From Schizochytrium sp. TIO01 (Eukaryota; Sar; Bigyra; Thraustochytrida; Thraustochytriidae): DNA of 64,000 nucleotides. The stretch lies in contig SMSO01000037.1 in assembly GCA_004764695.1 (NCBI GenBank), positions 1,162,247-1,226,246 on the forward strand. Direction: 5' to 3'. Shown here one piece after another: positions 21,251 through 32,614 of this stretch; position 1 is the first letter of the stretch, and every line of letters begins with the position of its first letter. The notes beneath the pieces were generated by a model. That model did not search any database. It worked only from the letters and a program-made list of their open reading frames with translations, and had not been told where the DNA came from. The position numbers and the translations under genes were made by a program.

Positions 21251-22447
21251 GCGCAACTATATATCAAAAATATACTGTATGTCTAAAAGAGAAAAAATAT
21301 GAACTTTTCCACGGTTACCCTCTCTCCGTCTCCATATTATAAAAGAACATATAAGAAATCTTTCTTTGGGCAATTGTGATCTGATGTGATGATTCACTTT
21401 GTGAATTCATTTCTTTCGTACCCTGTACTTTTTAGCCGGATCTTTTTTTAAAAGAACGCCTAAAAAGTGACGGGAGAAGCAGACACCAAGCCAGGGAAAT
21501 AATAGCTATCAGTTTTGGTGCAAAGACTGGAGTAATTGCAAGTGCTTAGTATAGTTCGAAGTTCAGAAGAACTCGGAAGTTGTATAACAACGTATCAAGT
21601 TGAAATGCAGTAATTAGAAAGTATTTTAGCTTGTGATTTAAAGATGTATCAATCCACAGTCGTAGTAATGTGTTTGTTTGTTTGCAAAATACAGTAGCGC
21701 ATGGACTCCTCGTATCTGCATTTATACTTTTTTTCTTTTCTTTTCTTTTTTCTTTCGTTCGTTTTTACTTTCTCACCTCGCCAAGTAAAAGCAAGGAGAA
21801 GAGGTATTCATCATCATTTCTGATCACCATCATCATTCCCATCATGTGCGCTACACTCCATCAAAGTATATCTCAATTATATCCTCCAAGGCTTGGCTAC
21901 AATTTCATTTGCAGGCAAGCTGGCCTCAAGATAATTTTGACAGGCGAATCCAACTTCAAACGTTCTACATGTGCTAGTGAATAAGCATGCCCAGCAACAC
22001 AGTTGAATCGTATGAAAGTTCAAAGTATCTCACAGAGCGTATCGAATATCTTGTGGGCTATCATCCGACCTCGTTATTAAGTTGCTTCCTTCGCTTCTTC
22101 TCTCTCTCCCCCCAACTCCTTCCCTTCTCTCATTCCACACCCTAACTTCACGCATCTCAGGCGCGAGAGCATTGATCCCAGCACCTTGAGCTCTGTAAAA
22201 TTTATGAGAGAGGCTATGAAATGCCAAATTACAACCAATCCTTAAACCCATCAAATCTTAAGCCACGCAAGTTAGTGAGGCACACATCCTTAGCGAATGC
22301 AGAACAACCCCTAACAAAATCGCATCCCAAACTGATCTAACCTTGACCAGACTTCAGCAAGTTTGCCTGGAGATGCTTTCCTGAACGGAATGCAATCGCG
22401 AACTATCCATGAGCGCGACTCTACAATTATTCGAGCACGAAGATATC
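21251..22447. other. intergenic, 3' side of the synthetase array
   Basis: AT-rich, with poly-T/C tracts near 21725-21760. No supportable gene; short ORFs at 21670-22254 lack motifs. Confidence 0.55.
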
Positions 22448-22690
22448 TTATTCAGAGGAGGAGTGGTTTTTCGCCTCAGGAAAGAGGATCGGGTTAGCCT
22501 GAGCAAGCCACGTCATAGCCCACATCATCCACATGCACACGCCTCCAAGAGCCACAAGGAAGCTCATGAGCTGTGCCTCTCCGCGAGAAAGCTTTCCCGT
22601 TGCCCGGAGACCTTGCCCAAAGAGGCAGAGCACCACGCCAATGCACAAGAAAGTCAACAGGCCCACGCCCAAGGGAGCGAAATCCGCCAT
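22448..22690 (-). CDS. V-type H+-ATPase subunit e
   Basis: An 80-residue proteolipid-like protein from ATG 22690 (the frame continues to a GTG at 22735, but that start is unlikely). Two membrane helices are visible: about residues 6-25 (LGVGLLTFLCIGVVLC) and 42-64 (MSFLVALGGVCMWMMWAMTW). The second ends in LAQANPILFPE, the family signature (LAQxNPLxxP) of subunit e / Vma9 / ATP6V0E. Length and topology match the family (70-80 residues, two helices). It belongs to the membrane Vo sector, which pumps protons into vacuoles and endosomes. It is divergent from the EF-hand gene at 23404 across about 0.7 kb. Confidence 0.85.
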   Translation of the reverse strand: MADFAPLGVGLLTFLCIGVVLCLFGQGLRATGKLSRGEAQLMSFLVALGGVCMWMMWAMTWLAQANPILFPEAKNHSSSE

Positions 22691-23403
22691 GATTCTCGGA
22701 GACGAAGCCTTAACTACAACGCGAACGACAGCCACAGCACAGAGCCGGGGTTTGCGACCTCAAACCAAAGGGACTCGAGACCGAAAGAGCTCGCAACAGG
22801 GCTTTGCGTGGACTCCTCGAACTGTGCAAGGAGTAGCGTATGTTAGAAGGTAAGTGATTTTTAGCGATTCCTTTATCATCGCTTACTATTATTAAGGGGA
22901 AAGAGAGATCATGTAGGCGACGAGCGCACAGCGAAGTCGGGTACTTCCGGAGGATCTTCCTCCTCCTCTGACTCCACTGAAGATTCTTCCTCTCGGCATA
23001 ATATTACTTTAGTTTTATCGAATTAGACTTGCATACACTGACTCTAAATAATAGGATATGCAGGTTTACTATTTCAGGGGTAATCAGAGGTAAAATATTA
23101 TTATTTAGAAGAGAAATAAGAGGGAACCACTGAGGTAAAGTTTTTACCGGCGAAACTAGAAACGGATCTCTTGGAATGAGGAGATGTTCATGGATGAAAT
23201 TTAACTTGCAAGGAAAGAGCAAAACATTGAGATTGGAGAACTTGTGGAAAGCTAGCTAGCCAGACCTTCAGCTGATGCTGACCAAGTAGTAACGCCTTGA
23301 AGGGAGCTTGTTGCTAAGGAGTCAGGTTCTTTGCTGGTGATTTTCTACAAAATTGTAGCACTTTGTGCCGAGGTATTCCTACGGGGAAGCAAAACAGCGC
23401 AGG
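22691..23403. other. divergent intergenic region, V-ATPase e and EF-hand gene
   Basis: Probably holds both promoters. A 106-codon plus-strand ORF overlapping 22533-22853 is antisense to the V-ATPase gene and rejected. Confidence 0.5.
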
Positions 23404-24411
23404 ATGAGGAAAACAGGATCTCTGGAGGCTCTGGAGAAGTATCGAAGACGCGGGCGAAGACGCGAAGAAGCATCACAAAATAGAATGCTGCATAACTTTC
23501 CAACGTTAGCGTCTTCGCAATCGGCGTCGAATTTAGTCATGGTAGTCACACCAGGTATTAAACCACTAGAGCAACGTCTCGTGCCACCAAAACCGTCGCG
23601 AAGAGCATTTGGTGCACCAAAGGAGCTCTTCGAAACAAGCGTAGATGAAATCAGTGAAATGCATAACATACTGGCAGAACGCGCGGCACGGAAGAAGGAG
23701 AATCGCACCCGAATCCTAGCTCGTGCCTTGAGTATCACTGCCGATGAAGATGAAGACTCAGATACGGAAGCTAAGAAGCTTGAGCCTATTGAATCTGCCT
23801 TATTTAAGGTTCGTGGAGTTGCAGAGAGATTATTAGAGTCGCATCAAATGGACTTGCGAGGTTTTGAGGGAGAGGCTATGGACGAAGAGACCTTTCGTCT
23901 ACAAGTCAAGACACAACTTGGCGTGAAATTGAGTCGCGCTGAAACGCGAGCTTTAGTGAGTCACATGGATGAGAACGGGGACGGGCAGATCGATTTTAAA
24001 GAAGTCCTGCATCATTTCCTAAATCCTGAACGGCTGCGCACAAGTGCACGAAGAGCATTTCGCCGCCGAACAGTTATTGATCGTTTTCGATTGACTATGA
24101 ATAAGATTCGCGAGGCTGCAGCAAAAGTAAAACTGGAAGATGTGTTCAAAAAGTTTGATGAAGACGGCGATCGAAGAATTTCGAGAGATGAATTCACTCA
24201 AGTCCTGCAAGATGAATTGATGCTTGATCTAGACGACAGAGAGGTTAACGAAGTTTTTCGCCAGTTTGACCCAAACAATGATGGCTCCCTCTCATTTTCA
24301 GAATTTTCTTTTGCATTCTATAATTATCGTACATTTGAAAAAAACATCATTAATAGCAAAGAATTTAAGCATGCTAGGCGGCGCACGCGCCCTCCTTTCA
24401 TGCCATGTTAA
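23404..24411 (+). CDS. three-EF-hand calcium-binding protein
   Basis: 335 residues from ATG 23404; an in-frame GTG at 23365 lies before it, but a stop follows closely upstream. The N-terminal half is basic then acidic (ADEDEDSDTEAKK) and has no recognised domain. The C-terminal half has three EF-hand loops: DENGDGQIDFKE (about 189-200, canonical), DEDGDRRISRDE (252-263) and DPNNDGSLSFSE (289-300), with a possible degenerate fourth before the first. A calcium sensor is the likely role; partners are unknown. Basic stretches between the loops (RRAFRRRTVIDRFR) could bind calmodulin-type partners or membranes (inference). It ends in a basic tail and cysteine. Confidence 0.85.
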   Translation: MRKTGSLEALEKYRRRGRRREEASQNRMLHNFPTLASSQSASNLVMVVTPGIKPLEQRLVPPKPSRRAFGAPKELFETSVDEISEMHNILAERAARKKENRTRILARALSITADEDEDSDTEAKKLEPIESALFKVRGVAERLLESHQMDLRGFEGEAMDEETFRLQVKTQLGVKLSRAETRALVSHMDENGDGQIDFKEVLHHFLNPERLRTSARRAFRRRTVIDRFRLTMNKIREAAAKVKLEDVFKKFDEDGDRRISRDEFTQVLQDELMLDLDDREVNEVFRQFDPNNDGSLSFSEFSFAFYNYRTFEKNIINSKEFKHARRRTRPPFMPC

Positions 24412-24967
24412 GCTTTCACATGTGTAATTCATTTGTAACATTCCTTTCATTTCAAATAAGCAACAATCACATCTAATTGAAAAAATAGTTTGTAACTTTG
24501 TTTAGTGGTTGGCTAACTATGCATATGCCCGTTTAATCAATATAATTCGATGGACAATGCTATAAGTAGAATGTCTCGTACCAAAAGAAACATCAGCTCA
24601 AAGACTCAGTATGTAAAATGTAGTTGCTGGGTTCCTGAGTAAAGGAGTAGTATGAGAATATACTTATTGCCTTATGGATTGAGTTGAGCTTTAAAAAAAA
24701 AAAAAAAAAACAGAATTGAAAATGTAATACAGAGAATTGTGATATTCCTCAAAAGAAGATGTACCTTCCTGTTCTTCCAATGTAAGCGTCCACTTTGAAC
24801 GTTGGGTATCGTTCACGCACAAGAAAAAGCTCGAGCGTGGGCCCAGCTAAAAGTCACGTTCAGCCACAGGATATGTTTTCAAAATATAATTCTATCTAGA
24901 TTAATGATAATGAGGTGTTGATCAAGACTGTCCTTGACAGGGTAGGTATTCTAAGGGAATACGTGGG
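24412..24967. other. intergenic, convergent 3' ends
   Basis: AT-rich with an A18 run near 24693-24710. Nothing gene-like. Confidence 0.6.
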
Positions 24968-25405
24968 TCAAATATAACGCCGGCGGCGATGCGGGGAGGT
25001 TGGAAAGTCTGAGGGCCTCTTCGCGGCATTTCCATTATGAGGATGCAGAGGCGGTTTTTTATGTACACTGCGTTCAAGTTCACGTTTTTCTAGGACCATG
25101 GTCCTCTTCTCCAAGGCTTGTAACCGCTCCCGCAAACGCCTATTTTCGGCCTGGGCGTTTTCGGTCTCGCGCTGCATTTCCTCAAGTTTGGCGTCGAGTC
25201 TATCCATACGCTGGTCAGTCCGCGAGAGTGCGCTCATGAACAGGTTTCTCAGGCCTTCTACAAGCCTGAACACGCCTTGACCTCGCTCTCCATTCACCAT
25301 GATTATTTGCATAGCATCTTCGAGTTTCCCAACTAAGCATGAAACTAGCTCGTTTTGTTGATGCTCAGACTCTGACTCCAGCATTTCAAAGTCTCTCGAC
25401 TCCAT
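24968..25405 (-). CDS. small coiled-coil protein, unrecognised
   Basis: 145 residues from ATG 25405. A glutamate-rich start and central segment with a clear heptad-type coiled coil (about residues 60-110, LDAKLEEMQRETENAQAENR) lead to a basic, proline/histidine tail ending HRRRRYI. I do not recognise a family. A 63-codon ATG ORF just upstream on the same strand (25604-25413), rich in arginine, could be a separate uORF or a mis-spliced 5' exon. The convergent neighbour is the EF-hand gene. Confidence 0.6.
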   Translation of the reverse strand: MESRDFEMLESESEHQQNELVSCLVGKLEDAMQIIMVNGERGQGVFRLVEGLRNLFMSALSRTDQRMDRLDAKLEEMQRETENAQAENRRLRERLQALEKRTMVLEKRELERSVHKKPPLHPHNGNAAKRPSDFPTSPHRRRRYI

Positions 25406-26702
25406 AGTAGCTTCAAACTTGCCTAGGCCCCGCGGGCTTGTCAGAAACCCAAGTTTGGGCGCTCAAGCGCCTCCTGAAGGAGCGTCTTGCGCTGCGTTGC
25501 GAAGGTCTCGGGACTTCGGGATCTGCTTTGGTCTGCTTTCTTTGCACGGCCATCGAGTACTTGGCACCCTTAGCGCATGCTAGGCAGGTCCTATGGCTCC
25601 ACATTTTCCCGACTCTGGAGGGTGAAGCGACCTAAATAATAAAGAGGAATTAGACCGGTGAATGCAAATCTTCTCTCTTTTATTTATCCGTGAGGTATCA
25701 TTTTTTAGCCGACGTGGTGGTTAGAGACCCCCACACGTTTACATTGTTGAAAGACTTTCTGAGAAGACAGCGGAAATGGGAGTCAACTTATACTTTCTGA
25801 AGACCCAAGAAGATGCTGATAACTGCCAAGGCCGCGTTGGGAACTCAGCATAGCATCAAGAGCTGAGGCATGGGTGGTTCAACCTCGTATTGCATCAGCT
25901 GTTTCAATGACCCCTGCGGATCTCCATGTTTTATGATGACCTCTCCTGCTTGCTATATGACGCTTTTGAGCAGTTTTACGGCTACTCGTAAAGATGCGAC
26001 GCACTTCGCCGCAATTTATAGCTCAGGCTAAATTGATCGAAGCAAATAATCCAAGCTCATTCCTTGAATTTGCTTCAGACGATACTGGATAAGTTCGGGT
26101 CGCTGATACTCAGACTGTTCGCCCCCAAGAATCTACAGTTCAACGGACTTCAAACCAAAACTTACCCGCTAGGACTCTCTGTTGTCTTTGCCGGGAGCTT
26201 GCACATGTCCAGAAACAAGATATTGATTTCAGAAAGCAGCCATATCATAAAAAGTGCTCATGATTGAAGCAGAATGACACCAAAAGGAGGAGAACGCAAA
26301 GGCCAACCTGTTAGTTATTATCTCGCAGGAATTGTTTGTAGTACCAAGGTGGGTAGGGTATAATATAAATTATTTATAATTCCTTTCTGAAAGTTTCTTT
26401 CTATGGAGAGAAAGCGCGAAAAATAATTCTTAAAAAAAGCTCAAGGCAATCTAAAGATGAAAACGAAAACCACGCAAACTTGCAAAATACCCCCCAACAA
26501 CCGTCGACGAAAAGTTGGACTTTACCTTCAGGGCCAGCGACCAGAGCTCCAAAACTAGGCCTTTGGAGGGCTTGAAGCGCTGCCCAAGCGTGCTAACCCG
26601 TTTCTCGGGCGCTTGAAAGCCTAGCGGTAGGCTTTATCTCTTTGCACTGGTACATGGCCTAGCGGCTCAGCTGCATCTTCACGTAAGGTCTTGCAGGAAA
26701 GC
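25406..26702. other. intergenic, divergent promoter region
   Basis: About 1.3 kb. Apart from the Arg-rich 63-codon minus-strand ORF (25413-25604), nothing gene-like. AGCG-rich segments near 25460 and 26570 look faintly alike (GGCGCTTGAAGCGCTGCC-type), which may be a dispersed repeat. Confidence 0.45.
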
Positions 26703-28328
26703 ATGGCGTCGTCCTCAACAAAGCGTGATAAAAAGGAAAGCTCGTCCAAGTCGAAAGGGAAATCATCCTCTTCATCGAAGAGAGATAAGTCCTCATCGAA
26801 GGATAAACCAAGTAAAGTCACAGATGAAAATAAATCAGGTCAACAAGAACCCAAGGCTACTGCAAGCCCATTTGAGCATGGCCGTGCTTTCAACAGGTAC
26901 TGCGATCCAGAAACAAAGACAATGACACAAAGTCAATTTGCAGCCATGCTGCAAGATCTTCACGTGTCTCTTCCAAGCATGCCACAGCCAACCGCAGCTC
27001 CGCTTGACGCAAAGCGCCAATTTGAGGCTGGCATGCTCTTTGAACAATACGATGTAGACAAATCAGGCCGAATTTCACAAGATGCTTTTCAACGCATTTA
27101 TCAAGATCTTCTAGAGGCGAAGCCGTCTAGCAAATCACATTCCATGGCAACACCAGGTAGAGAGATTGATTCATGGCCACCATATACAGCAGCAATGTTT
27201 CCGCACTCGTCTGTGCCAGATACGAGACCTCCACAACAGACATCTGCAACAGCAACAATAAAACCCAGCTCCTCTGAGGCTAGGCCTTTGTTTTCATCAG
27301 CAACGCATGATTCTACAAACTCAGATGATGATGATTATATACAACACCACACCTACAAGAGTCCATTACCCTATTTATCAGCTTTGCCGGTCGAATATGG
27401 GGACAGTGCTACTGCTCTGCTTCGCCGTGACTTTCTTCATCTCCAAACGCTTCTCGAAGCAACTTTGGCCCCTCGAATCGAGTCCGAGGTCCATGTTCTG
27501 GAGCAAGTTCACAGAGCAAAAGTGGAACTTGATAGTCGCGCAAAAAAGATTGAGGATGCTACCCGCGCGGAGGCCGAGAGCATCATCAAACAGCTCCAGA
27601 GTGCGAAAGGGAGTTTGCATGCTAAACTCGAGGAGCTCGCAAATACTCATCGCAAGGTGTTGGAAAAGATGGGCCAATTTCAGTATCTTGCGGCGGGTCC
27701 ACGACCTCGTGATGCTTTGCGGATGGACCCTTATGGCCTGACGCAATACAGTAGTGCAATGGCAGTAGGACTCCCATCTCCAGCTGAGGCGTCCGGGGCT
27801 GAAGATCCTGCGCTAGCAGTCTTTCGAAGACAAAGAATGCGTGCGCAAGCTGCATTCCGCGATCAAGAACGATTTCCTCATCCAGTCATTATGCGTGATT
27901 TTGTGAATTTATTCAAAGAGTTTCAAGCCGCAGCGCAAAAACTCGTGGACGCACCCTACGTTGGATTAACGTATAAACCTGATGATGAGGAAGGTAGCAC
28001 CCCTGTGGATAAAATTAAAAAACTTGCTAACGAACCACTTCCTAAAGAGATTGATCGTTTAAGAAGTATGGCGACTGAAGCAGCTAAACTAAAGGAGCAA
28101 GTCCAACTCAAAGACCAAATGATCTTCACACTTGTACAAGAGCGAGAATCTTTTGAGCAGCAAAAACAGGAATTTCTGGCTGAGGTAGATGAGCTCTCCG
28201 ATGTGTCAACAAAGGAGATCCGCGCTTGGGCACAACTTCATGAACAGTCTACCCGCGAGTTGCAAGAAAAGATCGCTCTTTTGCAAGAACAGAACCGTAA
28301 CCTTCAAGAACAACTCCGGTCACGCTAG
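26703..28328 (+). CDS. EF-hand plus coiled-coil protein
   Basis: 541 residues from ATG 26703 (an in-frame TTG lies at 26691). Order: a Ser/Lys-rich disordered leader (about 1-45); an EF-hand-like pair at about 55-130 with one good loop, DVDKSGRISQDAF, and a weak partner; a low-complexity linker; a helical region (about 245-330, LHLQTLLEATLAPRIESEVH); and a C-terminal coiled coil (about 450-541, ending LQEQNRNLQEQLRSR). This architecture is common among axonemal and basal-body proteins, but I cannot name the family. In-frame DDDD and SSS runs are low-complexity. Confidence 0.8.
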   Translation: MASSSTKRDKKESSSKSKGKSSSSSKRDKSSSKDKPSKVTDENKSGQQEPKATASPFEHGRAFNRYCDPETKTMTQSQFAAMLQDLHVSLPSMPQPTAAPLDAKRQFEAGMLFEQYDVDKSGRISQDAFQRIYQDLLEAKPSSKSHSMATPGREIDSWPPYTAAMFPHSSVPDTRPPQQTSATATIKPSSSEARPLFSSATHDSTNSDDDDYIQHHTYKSPLPYLSALPVEYGDSATALLRRDFLHLQTLLEATLAPRIESEVHVLEQVHRAKVELDSRAKKIEDATRAEAESIIKQLQSAKGSLHAKLEELANTHRKVLEKMGQFQYLAAGPRPRDALRMDPYGLTQYSSAMAVGLPSPAEASGAEDPALAVFRRQRMRAQAAFRDQERFPHPVIMRDFVNLFKEFQAAAQKLVDAPYVGLTYKPDDEEGSTPVDKIKKLANEPLPKEIDRLRSMATEAAKLKEQVQLKDQMIFTLVQERESFEQQKQEFLAEVDELSDVSTKEIRAWAQLHEQSTRELQEKIALLQEQNRNLQEQLRSR

Positions 28329-28750
28329 CCTATATTTCGCCACGTGTACAGTTCTGAGGGTAATTAGCTAGAAAAGACAAAAACTTGATCTGTTTCCTAC
28401 TATTATATAGTCGTATTTCGATTTATGAATTTAACTAAAATCAAAATCTACTTACTACCTGATTATTGTCGTACCTGACCTAATTCTATGTAACAATGGG
28501 CACCTTGAATTTAACTTGTACGAAATTGGTCATGTCCATGAAACGCAATAATGCTTCTATTGGGTACAATACCGATTTCCAATCTGAATAATTCAATCTT
28601 CGTTCTTGATTTTCTGGAATTGTCATAGTTAATCACTTTATTAAACTTGACAAACCTTCTTGTTAGGGAGTAAGGTGTGTTCTCGAGTCTCATTCGCAAT
28701 CTCTCTACGTGACCCTCACCAGCAAATATAACATCTAGGTCACCAATACA
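28329..28750. other. intergenic, convergent 3' ends
   Basis: AT-rich; no supportable gene. Confidence 0.55.
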
Positions 28751-29363
28751 TCATGTCAAATCCATTTCCAATAGCTCACGCATGGATTGTGGCGCCATAA
28801 TCACGTCCACATTGCTGGGAGCCTTGATGAATGGAAGTTTGCTCCCAGACCAGGCGATATGTAGTCGTGAACGATTGTTGAATCGTTTGGTCTCACACCT
28901 CCCAGTGTTTCAGCAAATACAAGACGGCAAGCAATCCCAACCTACTCCTAGCAGCTCGACAAAAGAAAGTTTCAGACTAGTTGCAATTCCTTCACAGCTC
29001 CTGGCAATCATCGCAGCCGACTGCACCGCAGTATTGGCAGGTTCTATTCCCAGAGTTTATGGTTCGTCACAATTTCATATTTGTCGTCAGTACACACGTC
29101 TCGCTGTGTCTGACATCATCCTGCGATATCGTTATTATCCTCAAGTCGAACCCCAGACCATTGTGGTCCCTCAAGTTCATCATCAGCAATGTACGAATGG
29201 AGGCCAGTTGTTGGCTTTGCGCCCGTGCTTGTACAGGCTATTGGTGATGGAAGGCAAGGCCTCGCGTGCTCGTGGCGTCGTCTCGGACGAGATCGCTTCT
29301 TCCTGCTCGGCGAGCTTTCGGTGGCATCTTTGTGCCACCTAGGGTGGGGTTCGTTGCGTCCAT
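28751..29363 (-). CDS. probable short-intron gene, unrecognised product
   Basis: No long ORF, yet the minus strand holds consecutive protein-like segments. From ATG 29363: a basic start (MDATNPTLGGTKMPPKARRA). After an in-frame TAG at 29240-29238, the same frame continues PVQARAQSQQLASIRTLLMM and DLRIITISQDDVRHSETC. Downstream come SAAMIARSCEGIATSLKLSF and, to the stop at 28751, a tail with HIAWSGSKLPFIKAP and MAPQSMRELLEMDLT. Three small introns would join them in phase: GTCCGA...CAATAG (48 nt), GTACTG...GTGCAG, and GTAGGT...GTGTGAG (54 nt). The segments are seen; the exact splicing is inference. I know no family for it. A 186-codon ATG ORF on the opposite strand (28782-29342) overlaps and is the alternative, judged less protein-like. 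Confidence 0.45.
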
Positions 29364-30959
29364 GGGCGGAACTTGGTGACCTCGTGCCTCTTGTCGCCAT
29401 TTATTTCTCGCACTCGGTATGACTGGCCTTCAAAGCTGTATGAATGGCACAACTTTCGCATTGGCGTCCGTGTACGAAGGTACCGACCTAGTGTTTCAAG
29501 GAGTTAGCTGCTTCATATTGCCATGGTGGTGGGGTGTGCGTGTATGTGTGCGGGGTGCTGGGCTTTCAAGCTGCGCAAACAAAGCGAATAACATATTTAA
29601 CGTTGCGCTGGGCATTTCCGCATTCGCGTGGACCAGACGGGCAAGATGTAGCTTTTGTGGATGGATGCCAATCAGTTTGCTTTGGCTCATAACTGAATTT
29701 GGCAGATCTCTTGTTTGCGTTGTCAATAACTGCTCTGTAGCGGTGTCTCGCCGTAGAGCTCCGAGCCTGCCTAGGGTGGATGGGTGGATGGATGATGAGT
29801 GATTTGTGGATTTGAGATAAGGGGTTTTTCATGACCATTTCCACCTCCAAGTGTGCAATTGGTCAAAGCTTTCAATACTTCTTACTACCTACCTACCATT
29901 TTACAATTAATAATTATAAACAAATCGTTTCTTTTCCTTTCTAACTTGAAAGAAAAGCTACGATTGTAAAGCATCTTTGTGTCACTTCCTGTCAGAGGCG
30001 TAGGATAAAGAGCCCGCAAATTGCCACGTGCGTGATATCATTGTATTATTCATAAAGACATGCGATGGGCTTGCTTGCGCAAGGTCACTTGTTGCTACAT
30101 TAGCTCTCTTTTTTTTTCTTTTCTTTTTCTGCTAATGAAAAAAATTGAAGAAAAGAACAAAATAACGCTTAACACTATATTGCCTTGAAGTGAATAAAGT
30201 GGCTTTGTCTAGCCGGAACAACTCTTGCTCTCAGCCATGCTAAGTTGTCTAAATTTATGAAAGTCATACCGGCTGTTGCGGGTTGTCTTCCACCCCCCAA
30301 AAATGTATCATGCTCTCGAAGTTGTAAGTAACAATCGCAGACGATAAAGGTCATAGATTCGAACTTACAACAGTCTTCAAGGACTGATTATACAACCTCT
30401 TTCTATTTCTTAAATGATGTCTGATATTCTCAAAGATACACAAGAATTGGGATCTCAAAATATTTCAGATTCCAATTCCAAGGCCCCTCTTTTTAATTAT
30501 CATCATGGTCAAATGTGTATTATATGTTACGAGCCCGAGCTCTTCTCATTTACTCCAGGGTCTTCTACTATATTCTACTAGAGCTCCACCAACATCCTCT
30601 TATGGCCGAGCTATACTAGCTCTTCACCAAGTCGAAGACCAACAGATGGCGTACGTTTGTTCGCTATCATCACATTCTCCCTTGGCCAATAGTCCAAACC
30701 TTGTGTTCAAAAAACGTTTGTGGGTTTGGAATTTCTAAACCTCGCAATATAGCACATCATTGCATTTCCTTTCGCCTTGGCCGAGCCACTCAATATTCGG
30801 ATGTATGCAGGAGACGATGAGATCTTGACTTCAGAATCAAGTCTCTTGCATCGTCTTTCATTCTTTTGAAAGTATTTGCGATGCTTTAAGCTCGAGATGC
30901 TTTAAGATATCCCAGAGGTCTCGAGAGATCTTGTGACAATCTCTTACAATTTCTCTAGC
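29364..30959. other. intergenic, no supported gene
   Basis: About 1.6 kb. It holds CTACCTACCTACC at about 29885, a T/C tract near 30110-30130, and small ORFs on both strands (29419-29850, 30505-30738) without recognisable content. Confidence 0.5.
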
Positions 30960-31352
30960 CTAGCGTTTCCCTTGCGCCACAATTGGGGCCACAAGTGCTC
31001 TCGGTGTGACTAGTCCTGCCGCAAAGCAGGCTATAAGCGCCGCCACTGCTCTCTGCACAGGGTTATGAGGCATGGGCAGTACCAGAGCGGCTGTCAGCAG
31101 CAGGTACACCGCTGCGAGCCGCGCAGCTGCCGCCAAAATAGTCCTTCCGCGAGCTGAGAAGACGCGCTCCATGAGACCTATCGCGAAACAGAGCCCCACC
31201 AACGCAAGGGCTAAACGTCCAGAGCCGAGCTCGCGCAGCACATCGCGAGTCAGGGCTGCCAGCCCTACCGAGAGCAAATGGTCGGCAGCACGAATCCCTA
31301 CAACCGCGCCCGAGGCTGCGCCGGCTGCGAAGTCCCGCCACAGCGTTGCCAT
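30960..31352 (-). CDS. small multi-pass membrane protein, unrecognised
   Basis: 130 residues from ATG 31352 (frame open to a TTG at 31379). The sequence is Ala/Leu-rich, with about four hydrophobic segments: 12-34, 50-65 (LALALVGLCFAIGL), 76-96 (AARLAAVYLLLTAALVL) and 106-124 (AVAALIACFAAGLV). It is noticeably more GC-rich than the flanks, which supports real coding. No family recognised; an organelle membrane protein is possible. Confidence 0.5.
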   Translation of the reverse strand: MATLWRDFAAGAASGAVVGIRAADHLLSVGLAALTRDVLRELGSGRLALALVGLCFAIGLMERVFSARGRTILAAAARLAAVYLLLTAALVLPMPHNPVQRAVAALIACFAAGLVTPRALVAPIVAQGKR

Positions 31353-32220
31353 CGCTGCGACGAATTCGATTTTAATCAACGTTTTCTGACTCGTTGTTGA
31401 TGTTGTTATTTATTTTCTGTAACTTATTGAAGCCATGATCGTTTACCGCTCTCTTTGCAATCACTGTGACGCTTTGCTATGAACTCAGGGTCAAATTTGG
31501 TGAACTTCAACACTATCGTAGGCAAGAAGTCGCAGGAGCGAGGACCTGGGAGACGACAATTGAAATTTGCCACGACAAGGATTGACATTCGCCCAAAGAA
31601 GGAGACGATGACGAGTAAAACCATATGGTGGAACTACTTAGGATACCATAATATCGTATGATGATGATGCTGATGACTATCTCGATAACGATCACGATTG
31701 CAATGGCAATAAGAAAACATGGGTAGCCTGGACAAGGTGGAAGCTGTCGATTGGGTGTGGAGAGTCTGGGTCGACGACCTCGAGGCGGTCGCAGATGAGT
31801 TCGTCACTTGCATTTCACATTTTTTGACCCTGTAGTGCGAAGAGCTTATAACTTTCTTCATTTCTGTTTTGAGAAAACTTTTAATTTTTAATTGTAAAAA
31901 GAATTTTAATTATAAAATACAACTTTCAAGTTGAAATGCAATGCTGACCTTTAAAAATAAAAAATAATGATAACACTGAGGACCATAAATCGTGCTGCAG
32001 TACTAACATCTTTGGCAGTCTTGAATATATAAATTCAGGAAAGCCAAGATTCAATTACCTTTGCGTTTTCCACAGAACCATCCCACTTGTCATCCCAACT
32101 TTGAGTGTCGTCCATTGTTATTAATTTTTACCCTAAAGGCATCGATTGAGTTCCGTTCGCCATCCATCCGATGGCCTTCGCCCTTCAAAGTTTGAGCACT
32201 CAATCACACCATAGTCGTGG

Positions 32221-32252
32221 GTACCTGCTACCTAGCTAGCTAGGTCTTACCT
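32221..32252. repeat. TACCTAGGTA-type box cluster
   Basis: Compact run of GTACCT, CTACCTAGC and TAGCTAGGT elements. Confidence 0.45.
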
Positions 32253-32293
32253 CAGTGTTCTTCATTTCTGTTTATTATTTATTCATTCGTTCA

Positions 32294-32614
32294 TCACCAA
32301 ATCTCTCCACCGCACTTGGTAGAAGAGCTGAAGGTAAAGGGCGGAGCTTCCACTCTTTCAACTTTCAAGTCAGCGATCTCAAGTTTCTTCTTCTTGTGCT
32401 TCTTCCTTTTCGAAGGTGGGTAGTGGTAGGTAGTACCTTCATCTTTCAGGTTAACTTTGCAAATGAATTCATGAATGAGCTCAATCCTCCCATCATCATC
32501 ATCATCAGCAGCATCGTCATCGACCCTTCGCCACGAAGCTTGGCTTGGACTTCTAGAGCTCCGTGTCTGCGAGAGGGATTGTGATCTCCATGCCCAGCGG
32601 AACCGTTTCTTCAT
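32294..32614 (-). CDS. possible small basic/acidic nuclear-type protein
   Basis: 106 codons from ATG 32614. It has an Arg/Ser start, an Asp-rich patch encoded by ATC/GAT repeats and a strong basic cluster (SKRKKHKKKKLEI) that resembles a nuclear localisation signal. No family known; low-complexity composition may make this a chance ORF. Confidence 0.22.
   Translation of the reverse strand: MKKRFRWAWRSQSLSQTRSSRSPSQASWRRVDDDAADDDDDGRIELIHEFICKVNLKDEGTTYHYPPSKRKKHKKKKLEIADLKVERVEAPPFTFSSSTKCGGEIW

Noticed and set aside
28782-29342. 186-codon plus-strand ATG ORF
   Set aside because: The opposite strand carries more protein-like segments joined by plausible introns; this ORF has no recognisable motif.
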